From assembly GCA_017615545.1 (NCBI GenBank), contig JAFZZY010000056.1, positions 1-64,000 on the forward strand: a stretch of 64,000 nt of DNA. The letters run 5' to 3'. Position numbers and translations under genes: made by a program. The notes beneath the pieces were generated by a model. The model ran no database searches and had not been told where the DNA came from. It saw nothing but the letters and a program-made list of their open reading frames with translations. Positions 7,034-15,970 of this stretch are shown piece by piece. The stretch comes from Lachnospiraceae bacterium (GTDB lineage Bacteria > Bacillota > Clostridia > Lachnospirales > Lachnospiraceae). Within the stretch, counting starts at the first letter, position 1, and every line of letters starts with the position of its first letter.

Positions 7034-8542
7034 TCAATTCACAGCCTTCTTTGACTTTTCAACCAATGCAACTACATCTTCGGAAGGCTCTTTGTCGAGC
7101 AGAGTTACTACTACTGCTGCGATCATACCACAGATAAAGCCGGGGATGATCTCGTACAGGTTCGTTACTTCCGAGAGGAATACGAACCAAATCGCATCGA
7201 CCAGGAAGCCCACGGACACTCCGGCAACAGCTCCTTTATAGGTGAAGCGTTTCCAGTACAGCGACAGGAGGATGACCGGACCGAAAGCCGAGCCAAACGC
7301 TCCCCATGCAGACTCTACGAGATCCATGATCCCTGCGCATCCCGGGCTGAGCGCGATGGCCAATGCAGCGCCGGAGATGAATACTACGACCAGACGACCA
7401 ACGAGAAGCATTTCCTTATCGTCAGCCTCTTTACGGATCATCTTCTTGTAGATGTCTGCCGAGAACGCTGAGGAAGATGCAAGCAGCTGGGAGTCTGCGG
7501 TACTCATGGATGCTGCGAGGATCGCCGACAGCAGAAGGCCGCCGATGAATGCAGGGAACAGTTCTCTGACCAGAGTGATGAAAACATTTTCCGACTCCTT
7601 CTTTGGCAGAAGACCGCCTAAGTATTCATGCGCAACTAAAGCTACCACGCAAGCCATTACGAGAATCAACGTGGTCCAGATGATACCCGTAATTCTCGAC
7701 TTCTTCATTTCTTTCTCGGAGCGGATCGACATATATCTGACCAGGATATGGGGCATACCGAAGTATCCCAGTCCCCAACCTAAACCGGTCAAGATGTCGG
7801 AGATACTGGTCCAGTTAACATCTCCCGAGGACAGCAGGTTATAATAGTTGTCCGATGTGACCACAGGGGCTACCGGCTCGAAGTCCGCCTGACCCATGGC
7901 AACGACTGCGATGATAGGTGCCGCCATAAGTGCTGCGAGCATCATCATTCCCTGAACGAAGTCCGTCCAGCACACGGCGTTAAAGCCGCCGAGGAAGGTG
8001 TAGACAAGGATGATCGCCGTAGCTCCGACCATGACCCATATCTTCGCATCATCGCTCAAATTGAATACAGCCTTAAAGAGTTTACCGCACGCCGTAATGG
8101 CGGATGCAGCATAAACGCAGTATGCAACGATGAATACGATCGCGCTGACGATCAGCAATACGTGACTCTTCGATTTGAAGCGGTTCGTCAAAAACTGCGG
8201 GATCGTAATGGAGTCGTCCGCGAGGATCGACTGACGTCTCAACCGGGGCGCCACCAGGATCCATGCTGCGATGGTTCCCAAAAGCAGGCCGACACCGATC
8301 CAAACCTTACCCATACCGGTAAAATAAATCGAACCCGGAAGACCCATGAGTACCCACGCGCTCATATCGGATGCGCCCGCCGACAAAGCAGCAACAAAAC
8401 CGTTCATGTTACGGTTGCCGAGGAAATAGGACTTATCACCGCCCTTTTCCTTTCTTCCTTTGAGGAAGAATACGATACCGATCGCAAGCACAACCACCAG
8501 ATAGATGGAAAATGCGATCACTTCCTGTGCATTTCTTCCCAT
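7034..8542 (-). CDS. putP: Sodium/proline symporter
   Basis: A 502-residue member of the sodium:solute symporter family with about 13 membrane helices. Family marks include SYFLGNRNMNGFVAALSAGASDMSAWVLMG near the N-terminus, which holds sodium-site residues, and the long helix with GFNAVCWTDFVQGMMML. The match to PutP is good over the full length, so proline is the likely substrate. The gene is the last of three closely spaced minus-strand genes (the two upstream encode unknown membrane proteins) and ends at the shared terminator. Confidence 0.93.
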   Translation of the reverse strand: MGRNAQEVIAFSIYLVVVLAIGIVFFLKGRKEKGGDKSYFLGNRNMNGFVAALSAGASDMSAWVLMGLPGSIYFTGMGKVWIGVGLLLGTIAAWILVAPRLRRQSILADDSITIPQFLTNRFKSKSHVLLIVSAIVFIVAYCVYAASAITACGKLFKAVFNLSDDAKIWVMVGATAIILVYTFLGGFNAVCWTDFVQGMMMLAALMAAPIIAVVAMGQADFEPVAPVVTSDNYYNLLSSGDVNWTSISDILTGLGWGLGYFGMPHILVRYMSIRSEKEMKKSRITGIIWTTLILVMACVVALVAHEYLGGLLPKKESENVFITLVRELFPAFIGGLLLSAILAASMSTADSQLLASSSAFSADIYKKMIRKEADDKEMLLVGRLVVVFISGAALAIALSPGCAGIMDLVESAWGAFGSAFGPVILLSLYWKRFTYKGAVAGVSVGFLVDAIWFVFLSEVTNLYEIIPGFICGMIAAVVVTLLDKEPSEDVVALVEKSKKAVN

Positions 8543-8580
8543 TTCTTACCTCCTTTTGTTATTCTAACCTTTCTGTTCTA

Positions 8581-9354
8581 TCACCATAATCCTTCTTCGT
8601 AATCGAGAGGATTTTCGGATTCTTTTTTCCCGTCCTGTTTCTTATCGTTCTTTTCGGTCTTCTCAGACTTCGTCGCCGTCTTCTTGCTGTCCTTTGCGGC
8701 CGGTCTTCCCGGCTTCGGCGGCAGGCTTTCTATAGCCTTCTCCCAGCGCAGAAGCTTCCACGCGAAGCGCACCCAAAGGAACGAGAACGCAGTAATGGTA
8801 AATACCTCGACCAGGCTCGTCACGATCTTAAAGATCAGGATCGAAAGCAGGGCGATCGCCAGGGCAATGCCCATGATCACGAGGTCATCGACCATGCGGA
8901 TCTTCTTCGAGTACCGCATCCACAGCGCGAACACGGCTGTGCCGGCCAGCAATACCATGGTAGAACTGAACGAAACAAGCAGATGGATGTTGGCAATGAA
9001 CTCGTCCGTATCCGAAGCCCCCGCTCCGGTCTTACACGGGATGAATGTACTGATGATCAGCATGACACATGCCGCATAGCACAAAAACCGCGCTACGAGC
9101 CTCTTATAGCCACCCAGGTACATGCAGTAGGTCGAGTGCAGGAAGAACAACGCGCCGGTCACGAGCGCCCACAGACGCAGTGCCCAGATATGCCCGTCCT
9201 CTCCGTTTCTGGACAGGTTACTGTTCGTCCAATGTCCCTTCGAACCGAGCCAGATCGTAAAGCCGATCGCAAAGAGCGACCACACGATAAGTCCGGCAAA
9301 TGCGAGCCGGGTCCCCATCTTATAGCCAAGTCCCTTTTTATTGCTTTTTCCCAT
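8581..9354 (-). CDS. Multi-pass membrane protein of unknown function
   Basis: A 257-residue protein with six to seven predicted membrane helices (first at about 18-38) and a long, charged, Lys-rich cytoplasmic tail (about 210-257). I do not recognise the family; the general shape recalls small integral membrane proteins annotated as DUF998-like, but this is a weak resemblance. The start at 9354 was chosen because GGGAGG lies at the right distance upstream. It lies 38 bases before putP and 94 bases after a smaller membrane protein gene, with a hairpin terminator between the latter two. Confidence 0.8.
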   Translation of the reverse strand: MGKSNKKGLGYKMGTRLAFAGLIVWSLFAIGFTIWLGSKGHWTNSNLSRNGEDGHIWALRLWALVTGALFFLHSTYCMYLGGYKRLVARFLCYAACVMLIISTFIPCKTGAGASDTDEFIANIHLLVSFSSTMVLLAGTAVFALWMRYSKKIRMVDDLVIMGIALAIALLSILIFKIVTSLVEVFTITAFSFLWVRFAWKLLRWEKAIESLPPKPGRPAAKDSKKTATKSEKTEKNDKKQDGKKESENPLDYEEGLW

Positions 9355-9369
9355 TACCAATCCTCCCGA

Positions 9370-9412
9370 AAACAAACAACCGCATGCATCGTCGTACGAT
9401 GAATGCGGCTGT
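9370..9412 (-). terminator. Terminator or partial terminator between two membrane protein genes
   Basis: The hairpin has arms CCGCAT-G-CATCGT / ACGATG-A-ATGCGG (one mismatch), followed on the minus strand by TTGTTTGTTTTC. No clear promoter is visible between it and the next gene (9354), so read-through may be needed to express that gene and putP. Confidence 0.75.
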
Positions 9413-9448
9413 TCCGATATCCGGATGTATTCATCCGTATTTATTCAA

Positions 9449-9901
9449 TTACTGAACGTCTGTAGGCTGCTGCGCCGGCATTGTAGCACCGGAGAAATCC
9501 ATGTTTCTGATAACCATGCCATGGATGGTAGGAACCTTAACAACTCTGCCCTTCAGGATGGTTGCCATGAAGATAACAAAGATAACCAGGTTAAGTGCGC
9601 TGTCCCAGCCATACTTTGCGGGGTAATCAAAAATGTTGAACTTTGCGAGATCGTAGCTGTTCTTGAAGAAACTGAATACCCAACCGAGAACGTCTCCGCA
9701 AATAGACAGAGCACGGAATACGATCAGGATCATAGCTCTTACGATCACGTACTGCATGAGGTTGATCTTAACACTGTCAGCAGTCTCGAATACCAGAATC
9801 GCGATGAAGTAGATGATGCCGGCTTCCCAGCCACCCAAATACAACGCGATTACACCGAGCAGCGACAACAGCGTCGGCGACAAATTGAGTTTTTTATTCA
9901 T
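9449..9901 (-). CDS. Small integral membrane protein, unknown function
   Basis: A 150-residue protein with about four hydrophobic segments (roughly 8-24, 26-42, 48-65 and 100-118) and a polar tail ending in AQQPTDVQ. I do not recognise a family. It has a strong promoter and an AAGGAG site, and its own downstream hairpin, so it may be expressed at a higher level than the genes behind it. Confidence 0.8.
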   Translation of the reverse strand: MNKKLNLSPTLLSLLGVIALYLGGWEAGIIYFIAILVFETADSVKINLMQYVIVRAMILIVFRALSICGDVLGWVFSFFKNSYDLAKFNIFDYPAKYGWDSALNLVIFVIFMATILKGRVVKVPTIHGMVIRNMDFSGATMPAQQPTDVQ

Positions 9902-9945
9902 CTTCTGTTCTCCTTTTGAGATAATGTCCCTGTTCGGGCACTATT

Positions 9946-9974
9946 ATTATATCATTTTGCAGATAAACATGCAA
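9946..9974 (-). promoter_or_regulatory. Promoter of the small membrane protein gene
   Basis: On the minus strand: TTGCAT, 17-base spacer, TATAAT, about 45 bases before the start codon. Confidence 0.8.
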
Positions 9975-10033
9975 GTATTATTCCGCAATTTCCGCTCAGT
10001 TTTCCGAAATATTTGAGCGGTTCGCCCTTATTT

Positions 10034-12826
10034 TCACCGAACTGCGATCATACGGGCCAAATTCAGTATCGCATGGGCCGCATCTTCATATTCATAGGAG
10101 TCCGCGCGGTCTTTGATACGAAGGAGCTGGCGGCGGATATCTTCGTCCATCTTGTAATCCGAAAGTAGGGAGTCGAGTTTGCCGACCGCTGCCTCGCCAT
10201 CGTATTCGTCGATGTCGGTCGCAACTTCACGCATGACGTCACGCAGCTGTTGCGTGGACAGTTCCGGCTTCTGCTCGTCGGAGGTCTCCTGCGTCTTGAA
10301 GTAGTAGTCAATGTCCGCCAGAAGCTTCTCGTACGCTGCCAGGAAGTTCGCATTGTCCTTCTGGACGAAGGAAATGTTACCGTCTTTTACCGCCATCTCG
10401 TGCGATTTCGCGGTGACGGACAGGTTACCCGCGCCGATGCTCGCACACACGCTCTTGAGGGCATGCGCTTCGATCATATAGCGCTGCCACTCGCCATGTG
10501 CAACACATTCGCGCATGAGCGGAAGTTTCTTCTGGCCTTCCTCGTAAACGGTCTCGAGCAGATCCAGATATTCCTCCTTGCTGTGGCCCAGTTCGCGCAT
10601 CGCTTTCGCCGCGTCGACATCGGGGATAACGATGTCCGCGCTCTCCACGGACGACTCGTCCGGCAGGTCTTTGAGCATGTGCGCGTACTCCTCCGGCAGC
10701 TCGGTCAGCTGCTTCTCGGGCGGCAGCCACTGCGCCAGCACCTGGTTGAGTCGTTTCGAGTCGATCGGCTTCGACAGATAGTCGTTCATTCCGTTGTTGA
10801 GGAACAGTTTCTCGACGCCCTTTACCGCATTGGCCGTGAGGGCAATGATCGGGATGTTCCGTGTATATTCGCTTCCGATGTTTCGGATGCTCTTCGTAAC
10901 TTCGATACCGTCGTGCACAGGCATCATGTGGTCCATGAAGATCAGATCGAACGGCGGATCGTTCTCCACATGTTCGATCGCCTCGTCGCCGCTTTCGGCC
11001 AGCACGGGCTGGATCAGGTAGCGGCGCAGGTAAGCGTCCGCCACACGCAGGTTGATGACGTTGTCGTCGACCACGAGGACACGTGCCTCGGGTGCGAAGA
11101 AACTGTTGAGCATCTGCAGATGGCCGTTCTGTACGTTCCAGCGGGCACGGTTCTTCAGGATCGCGTCCATGGACAGCACGCTGATCGGCTTATGCATGAA
11201 TACGACGTTCTCCACTTCATCCACGATAACGTCGTTGATACTGGTCATGGCCACCAGGGAAATGTCTTTGAATTTGTCGATGTTCTGGCGGATCGTCGAA
11301 AAGCCGGTGACATAGTCGAACATCAGGATGCTGCGTTCTTCCGGCTTGATCTGCTTTTTGATCTGCAGAAGTTCTTCTTTCGACCGGATGAAATCGATCG
11401 CCATCTTCAGGTAGGCTACATTCGTCCGGATACTTTCACGATAGTACTCGTTCGGTTCAAATACGTAAAAATGTACCGGTTTGGTCTCACGGGTACGGAA
11501 GCAGACCCAGTCATCCACCTGCTTCTGCTGGATAATGATGTTAAAGGTGGAACCTACGCCGTACTCACTTTTGACGTTGATATCACCATCCATCATTTTC
11601 GCCATACGTTTGGAGATGACCAGTCCCAGACCACTACCCTGAATGCTTCGGTTCTTCTTCGTGTTGAGCTGCATGAACTCACCGAAGAGCTTCTGGATGT
11701 CGCTCCGCTTGATGCCGATACCGGTATCCTCAACGCTGAAGATCAGTTTGACCTTGTTGTTCTGCAGGATACGGAAGTCGATGGAAAGCTTGATGTAACC
11801 TTTTTTGGTAAATTTGACTGCATTGCCCAGGATGTTGATGAGGATCTGCCGTATACGCATGACGTCGCCGTTATAGTGCAACGGCAGGTTCGGCGGACAC
11901 TCGATCAAAAAGGCAATGTCTTTATTCGTCAGTCGTGTATTGATCACGTTCTGCACTTCGTTGATGCAGTCGCTCAGATCGTAGTCATCGTTCACCAGCT
12001 CCATGCGGCCTGCGTCGATCTTCGAGAAATCGAGGATGTCGTTGATCAGGCGGAGCAGGTTCTCCGAAGACATCTGGATCATGTTTACATATTCCGAGTT
12101 CTGCGGGGTCAGGTCACTCTTCGCGAGGAGCTCGCTCATACCGCAGATCGCGTTCATAGGAGTACGGATCTCATGGCTCATATTGGCCAGGAAGTCGGAT
12201 TTCGCCTTCGCCGCAGCCTCGGCTTCGTTCTTCTTCTCCTCAACGATCTCGAGGAGGTCCTGAACGTCCTTCGTCTTCTTACGGGCAATAGCGGCCTGAT
12301 GCTTATTCCACGAGATCAGAACCATGAGCATGAGCGTACCGCTGAAAAGCATCATGAGCTGCAGTTTGGAAGCCACCTGCTCCTTCGTATCCTTCACATC
12401 GCTCGTATTTAAGTATACGTAATAGATCACATAGAACCCGACCGTGTACAACAGATGGAAGATATTCAGAAAGATGTCCTGATACAGTGACGCCAGACAG
12501 GCGATACCCAAAAAAAGACCGTAACTGGGAGTCAAATCGCTGGCCTTTACACAGTATGCCGAAGCAAAACCGAGTAAGACGGCCACGGTCGCGAAACTTT
12601 GGATCTTAACGGATATCTTGGTAATGTACGTGGGAAATGCCATTACGATCGGCACCACGACACAATATACCATCAGCAAGCGAAATGAGCTCTCATCCGA
12701 AACCAGGCAGATGAAGAAAAACATCACACAGATTACAAAGAGCACCCAATACGCTACTTTACCGATAACTTTCTGACTGCGGGTCTTTTCCACCATCAGT
12801 CCGTTCCAAAGATCTTTAACACCCAT
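10034..12826 (-). CDS. Hybrid sensor histidine kinase with receiver and Hpt domains
   Basis: A 930-residue phosphorelay protein. Five to six membrane helices fill about residues 20-180. A coiled stretch leads into a HisKA domain with the phospho-acceptor His at about 218 (SHEIRTPMN). An HATPase domain follows (N box [10 protein letters not shown], then DTGIGIK and [12 protein letters not shown]). Residues about 455-590 look like a degenerate receiver. A true receiver follows with acceptor Asp at about 632 (FMDHMMP). A C-terminal Hpt domain has its His at about 788 (IEAHALKS). There is no recognisable extracellular sensor domain, so the signal is probably sensed in the membrane. No DNA-binding partner is adjacent. 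Confidence 0.95.
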   Translation of the reverse strand: MGVKDLWNGLMVEKTRSQKVIGKVAYWVLFVICVMFFFICLVSDESSFRLLMVYCVVVPIVMAFPTYITKISVKIQSFATVAVLLGFASAYCVKASDLTPSYGLFLGIACLASLYQDIFLNIFHLLYTVGFYVIYYVYLNTSDVKDTKEQVASKLQLMMLFSGTLMLMVLISWNKHQAAIARKKTKDVQDLLEIVEEKKNEAEAAAKAKSDFLANMSHEIRTPMNAICGMSELLAKSDLTPQNSEYVNMIQMSSENLLRLINDILDFSKIDAGRMELVNDDYDLSDCINEVQNVINTRLTNKDIAFLIECPPNLPLHYNGDVMRIRQILINILGNAVKFTKKGYIKLSIDFRILQNNKVKLIFSVEDTGIGIKRSDIQKLFGEFMQLNTKKNRSIQGSGLGLVISKRMAKMMDGDINVKSEYGVGSTFNIIIQQKQVDDWVCFRTRETKPVHFYVFEPNEYYRESIRTNVAYLKMAIDFIRSKEELLQIKKQIKPEERSILMFDYVTGFSTIRQNIDKFKDISLVAMTSINDVIVDEVENVVFMHKPISVLSMDAILKNRARWNVQNGHLQMLNSFFAPEARVLVVDDNVINLRVADAYLRRYLIQPVLAESGDEAIEHVENDPPFDLIFMDHMMPVHDGIEVTKSIRNIGSEYTRNIPIIALTANAVKGVEKLFLNNGMNDYLSKPIDSKRLNQVLAQWLPPEKQLTELPEEYAHMLKDLPDESSVESADIVIPDVDAAKAMRELGHSKEEYLDLLETVYEEGQKKLPLMRECVAHGEWQRYMIEAHALKSVCASIGAGNLSVTAKSHEMAVKDGNISFVQKDNANFLAAYEKLLADIDYYFKTQETSDEQKPELSTQQLRDVMREVATDIDEYDGEAAVGKLDSLLSDYKMDEDIRRQLLRIKDRADSYEYEDAAHAILNLARMIAVR

Positions 12827-12871
12827 ATTACGGTCCTTTTATTCGATCAAAGGGGGTTGATCTGATATTGA

Positions 12872-13528
12872 TTATTTAAGAATGCGGAACTTACCGATCA
12901 CGGGAAGTTCTTTCGCGCGATCCTGAATAGCATTCATAAGTCCATATACAAAGAATACTGCGCCGACGATCATCGTTGCCGACAGGAAGATCGGAGCAAA
13001 TACTGCCTTGATAAACGGGATAAAACTGAAAATAATGGAAACAATACTCAGAGCTGCTACTACGATACAAGCCAGGATACCCTGGTTGGTATGGAATTTC
13101 GCATACTTGGAATCCTTCGCTGCGAACAGGGGGATCAAAAACAGCAGGCCGAAATAAGCGAGGATCGCCCAAAGCTTGTTGTCCTCAACTTCCTTCGCGC
13201 TGAACGTGCCGGTGAAATCCTTTCCGTCCATTTTATTTACAAGAGCATCGATCTTCTTGCTGTTCTTTGCTTCCATGTTTCCATTCATGGAATTCAGCGA
13301 ACCGATGAATGCCGGTGCTGACTGTGCAGCGGGAGCGGCCTGAGCTGCGGGTGCAGCCTGTGCTACCTGGTCTGCAGTCTGTGCTACCTGAGCTGCAGTC
13401 TGATCTACTGCCTGAGCAACCGGTTCAACCACCTGAGCTGCTACCGCGCCGGGGATCGGAGTTCCGCAATTCGGGCAGGCCTTTACACCGTCCTCAACAT
13501 AAGTACCACATACATTACAAACAGCCAT
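12872..13528 (-). CDS. Zinc-ribbon protein with C-terminal membrane domain
   Basis: The 218-residue product starts with a zinc ribbon (CNVCGTYVEDGVKACPNCG), followed by an Ala/Gln/Pro-rich linker (about 28-75) made of near repeats of VAQ-AA. The C-terminal half has three hydrophobic helices (about 118-136, 150-172, 178-200) that resemble DUF4870/Tic20-like membrane domains. Its function is unknown. It lies 45 bases upstream of the hybrid kinase in the same direction and is probably co-transcribed with it. Confidence 0.85.
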   Translation of the reverse strand: MAVCNVCGTYVEDGVKACPNCGTPIPGAVAAQVVEPVAQAVDQTAAQVAQTADQVAQAAPAAQAAPAAQSAPAFIGSLNSMNGNMEAKNSKKIDALVNKMDGKDFTGTFSAKEVEDNKLWAILAYFGLLFLIPLFAAKDSKYAKFHTNQGILACIVVAALSIVSIIFSFIPFIKAVFAPIFLSATMIVGAVFFVYGLMNAIQDRAKELPVIGKFRILK

Positions 13529-13560
13529 ATTCGTTTCCTCCTTCAGGCTATATTTGCTTT

Positions 13561-13589
13561 ATTATACAATAAACCCGTTTGAATTTCCA
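13561..13589 (-). promoter_or_regulatory. Candidate promoter of the zinc-ribbon / hybrid kinase unit
   Basis: On the minus strand: TGGAAA, 17-base spacer, TATAAT, about 33 bases upstream of the start codon. The -35 is a four-of-six match. Confidence 0.55.
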
Positions 13590-13680
13590 TAGTTTTTTCG
13601 CAGGTTCGGGCAATTTTCGTTAATTTTTCGTTCGAAAGCGGCGTTTTGGACGCATTTCCCGCGAAAAAAAGGACCCGCGC

Positions 13681-13709
13681 TTGCCAAAGCGGCCCGTTTG
13701 CGGTAAAAT
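13681..13709 (+). promoter_or_regulatory. Promoter of the orphan plus-strand gene
   Basis: TTGCCA, 17-base spacer, TAAAAT, about 50 bases before the ATG at 13759. Confidence 0.65.
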
Positions 13710-13758
13710 GTGCCCAGTACATCACCGAGGTTTTCGGTGCATTTTCGGGAGATGAAAC

Positions 13759-14241
13759 ATGGGATTTTTTGAGCACACACCCTTCGACGACAAGATCCAT
13801 ATCTACTATTGCCGCCAGGCGGTCCACGTGCGCGCTGACCGCGCGCTTTTGGAACACCTGCGCCGCGGCGTCACCGGCACGCGCAAAGGGCACATGCTTC
13901 CCGCCCTCGAGATGGCTCGCTACATCAAGAAAAAATATGCGGACCACTTTCACGAGGAGCTTCGGATCAGCGATCACTCGCTGGCGCTCGAACTCATGAT
14001 CCACATGACCGCCTATATGGGCGGCCGCTTCCTGGACCATGATCTGGCCTATCTTCACATCTCCGCGCAAAATCCGGTCCGCCGTTTTGTGCGCTATGTC
14101 GCCGACCACGTCGAGGTGATCGACTGCGGCGAAAAGGCCGTCGACACCAACCGCTTTGTCTTCGACATCGCGGCGGCCGTGCGTCCCCTCGTTTATCCCG
14201 CGGAAGCGTTATCCCTGTGGGTGATCCCGACGCGGTTCTGA
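13759..14241 (+). CDS. Hypothetical protein, orphan plus-strand gene
   Basis: A 160-residue soluble protein, rich in His and Arg, with no membrane segment or signal peptide. I do not recognise a family. Support for it being real comes from a promoter at 13681-13709, GGGAG nine bases before the ATG, and a strong terminator behind the stop codon. An open frame on the opposite strand (13543-14109) has none of these. It is the only plus-strand gene between 7 and 27.9 kb. Confidence 0.7.
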   Translation: MGFFEHTPFDDKIHIYYCRQAVHVRADRALLEHLRRGVTGTRKGHMLPALEMARYIKKKYADHFHEELRISDHSLALELMIHMTAYMGGRFLDHDLAYLHISAQNPVRRFVRYVADHVEVIDCGEKAVDTNRFVFDIAAAVRPLVYPAEALSLWVIPTRF

Positions 14242-14278
14242 GCCGGGACGTCCTCCTCCCTGATCGTTTATCCCATTT

Positions 14279-14326
14279 GCAAAACGGATCAACGTTGCTT
14301 TGAATGCTTCGTTGATCCGTTTTTAT
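14279..14326 (+). terminator. Bidirectional terminator
   Basis: A perfect 14-bp stem (AAAACGGATCAACG at 14281-14294, CGTTGATCCGTTTT at 14310-14323) with T-tracts on both strands. It ends the orphan gene on the plus strand and the NCS2 permease on the minus strand. Confidence 0.92.
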
Positions 14327-14345
14327 CTGTTAAGGATAGTCCGTT

Positions 14346-15803
14346 TTATTTTTTCTTTTCGGTTTCGGTTTCTTCCTCGTCCGGTGCATTCTTCAGGATC
14401 AGATTCGTAAGGATACCGAGGATCAATGCACAGGCTACTTTCGTGATCGTGATCACACCGCTGGCCGTCTTGAAGGATACTTCAAGCTGGCCGACGCCGG
14501 CGATCAGGATCACGGATACTACAAAGAGGTTCTTATTCTTATTCAAGTCGACCTTCTGGATCATCTTCAGACCGGAAACCGCAATGAAACCGTACAGGGC
14601 CATACATACGCCACCCATAACGCAACTCGGGATCGAGTTGATGAACACGATGAACGGATTGAAGAAGGAGATCAGGATCGCACCGATGGCAGCCGCGAAG
14701 ATGGTAACTATCGAAGCATTTTTCGTGATGGCCACACAGCCGATGGACTCACCATAGGTGGTGTTCGGGCAGCCGCCGAAGAATGCACCGACCATGGAGC
14801 CTACGCCGTCGCCGAGGAGGGTCTTATCCAGACCGGGATCTTTAAGCAGGTCTCTCTCAATGATCGAAGAGATATTCTTGTGGTCTGCGATATGCTCCGC
14901 AAATACAACGAACGCAACCGGCGCATATGCAACGAGGATCGTGAAGAAATATGTAGGTGAGAAATCTCCGAACGCTCCTTTCGCATTGAGGAAGGAGAAA
15001 TTCGGCATGGAGAAGAAGGACTCAAATGTCACCTTACCGTCTACGAGGAAACCGTCCCATGCGCTTTCGGGGATAATGTACATCTCCGGGATCTCGAGCA
15101 TATAGCCGATGTGGCTTATGATCAGTGCGAAGACATAACCTGCCAGGATACCATAGATGAACGGGATCAGTTTGCCGCTCTTCTTACCATAAGCGGAGGA
15201 GAGCATAACGACCGCCAGTGTGACAAGGCCGCACAGAAGCGCAATCTTCGGATCCGTTGCGACCGTTCCTTTGATCGGGTCAGCCTTGATAGCCGTCGTA
15301 AGGTCGCCGACCGCATTGCCCGCGAGAGCAAGTCCGATGATGGCAACGGTAGGTCCGATAACGGCCGCCGGCATCAGTTTCTCGATCCAATCCGTTCCGC
15401 GAAGTTTAACAACGAAGGAAATGATCACGTACACCAGGCCTGCGAGGAACGCACCGAGGATCAGTCCGAGGTATCCGAGTGCCATAGTGGTAGCACCGGT
15501 AAATGCGGATGTCAGCGAACTCAGGAATGCGAACGAGGAACCGAGGAATACGGGGCTCTTACGTTTCGTAAAGAACAGGTAGACCAGGGTGCCGACACCT
15601 GCACCGAACAGGGCTGCAGCAGGGCTCATGGGTTTCATCATCTGCCATGCAACTTCACGCTTACTAATTGCATCGGCAACATTTCCGTTGATGATGACCG
15701 GAACTACCAGTGTAGCCGTCATGATCGCAAGCAACTGCTGGAGGGCAAACACGATCAACTGTGATCTCTTCGGTTTGTCTTCGACTTGATAGATAAGTTT
15801 CAT
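14346..15803 (-). CDS. NCS2 family uracil/xanthine permease
   Basis: A 485-residue transporter with about 12-14 membrane helices. Family marks include the N-terminal QQLLAIMTATLVVP, the substrate-site helix FAEHIADHKNISSI, and GGCPNTTYGESIG. These match the UraA/PyrP branch of NCS2 proton symporters, so uracil is the likely substrate, but xanthine or uric acid cannot be excluded. The start at 15803 has AGGAGG at the right distance. A large hairpin with a T-tract lies just upstream of the ribosome binding site and could attenuate the gene or end cca transcripts. Confidence 0.9.
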   Translation of the reverse strand: MKLIYQVEDKPKRSQLIVFALQQLLAIMTATLVVPVIINGNVADAISKREVAWQMMKPMSPAAALFGAGVGTLVYLFFTKRKSPVFLGSSFAFLSSLTSAFTGATTMALGYLGLILGAFLAGLVYVIISFVVKLRGTDWIEKLMPAAVIGPTVAIIGLALAGNAVGDLTTAIKADPIKGTVATDPKIALLCGLVTLAVVMLSSAYGKKSGKLIPFIYGILAGYVFALIISHIGYMLEIPEMYIIPESAWDGFLVDGKVTFESFFSMPNFSFLNAKGAFGDFSPTYFFTILVAYAPVAFVVFAEHIADHKNISSIIERDLLKDPGLDKTLLGDGVGSMVGAFFGGCPNTTYGESIGCVAITKNASIVTIFAAAIGAILISFFNPFIVFINSIPSCVMGGVCMALYGFIAVSGLKMIQKVDLNKNKNLFVVSVILIAGVGQLEVSFKTASGVITITKVACALILGILTNLILKNAPDEEETETEKKK

Positions 15804-15834
15804 AGATACCTCCTGATTATTAAGTTTTCGAGCC

Positions 15835-15896
15835 AAGAAAAATATGCCGTGAGGCCATACTTTTCCCCTTTAGGAAAAGCATACCACGGCATATTT
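15835..15896 (-). terminator. Terminator of cca or attenuator before the NCS2 permease
   Basis: Outer arms AAATATGCCGTG / CACGGCATATTT (12 bp, perfect) enclose a second stem (ATGCTTTTCC / GGAAAAGTAT, one G-U). TTTTTCTT follows on the minus strand. It lies 75 bases past the cca stop and ends about 32 bases before the permease start, so both roles are possible. I see no PyrR-type or purine-riboswitch consensus in it. Confidence 0.8.
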
Positions 15897-15970
15897 CATT
15901 TGTAAATATGTTATTTGAAAAAACTACAAGATATTGTGGCGTTCGGGTCTGGCGGTACAAACAGATGTGA

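Noticed and set aside
10250..12412. Long plus-strand open frame opposite the hybrid kinase
   Set aside because: Shadow of a clear multi-domain kinase; no promoter or ribosome binding site.
13543..14109. Minus-strand open frame opposite the orphan 160-residue gene
   Set aside because: It would run through the promoter of the zinc-ribbon gene, while the plus-strand frame has a promoter, a Shine-Dalgarno sequence and a terminator. Some doubt remains because neither product is recognised.
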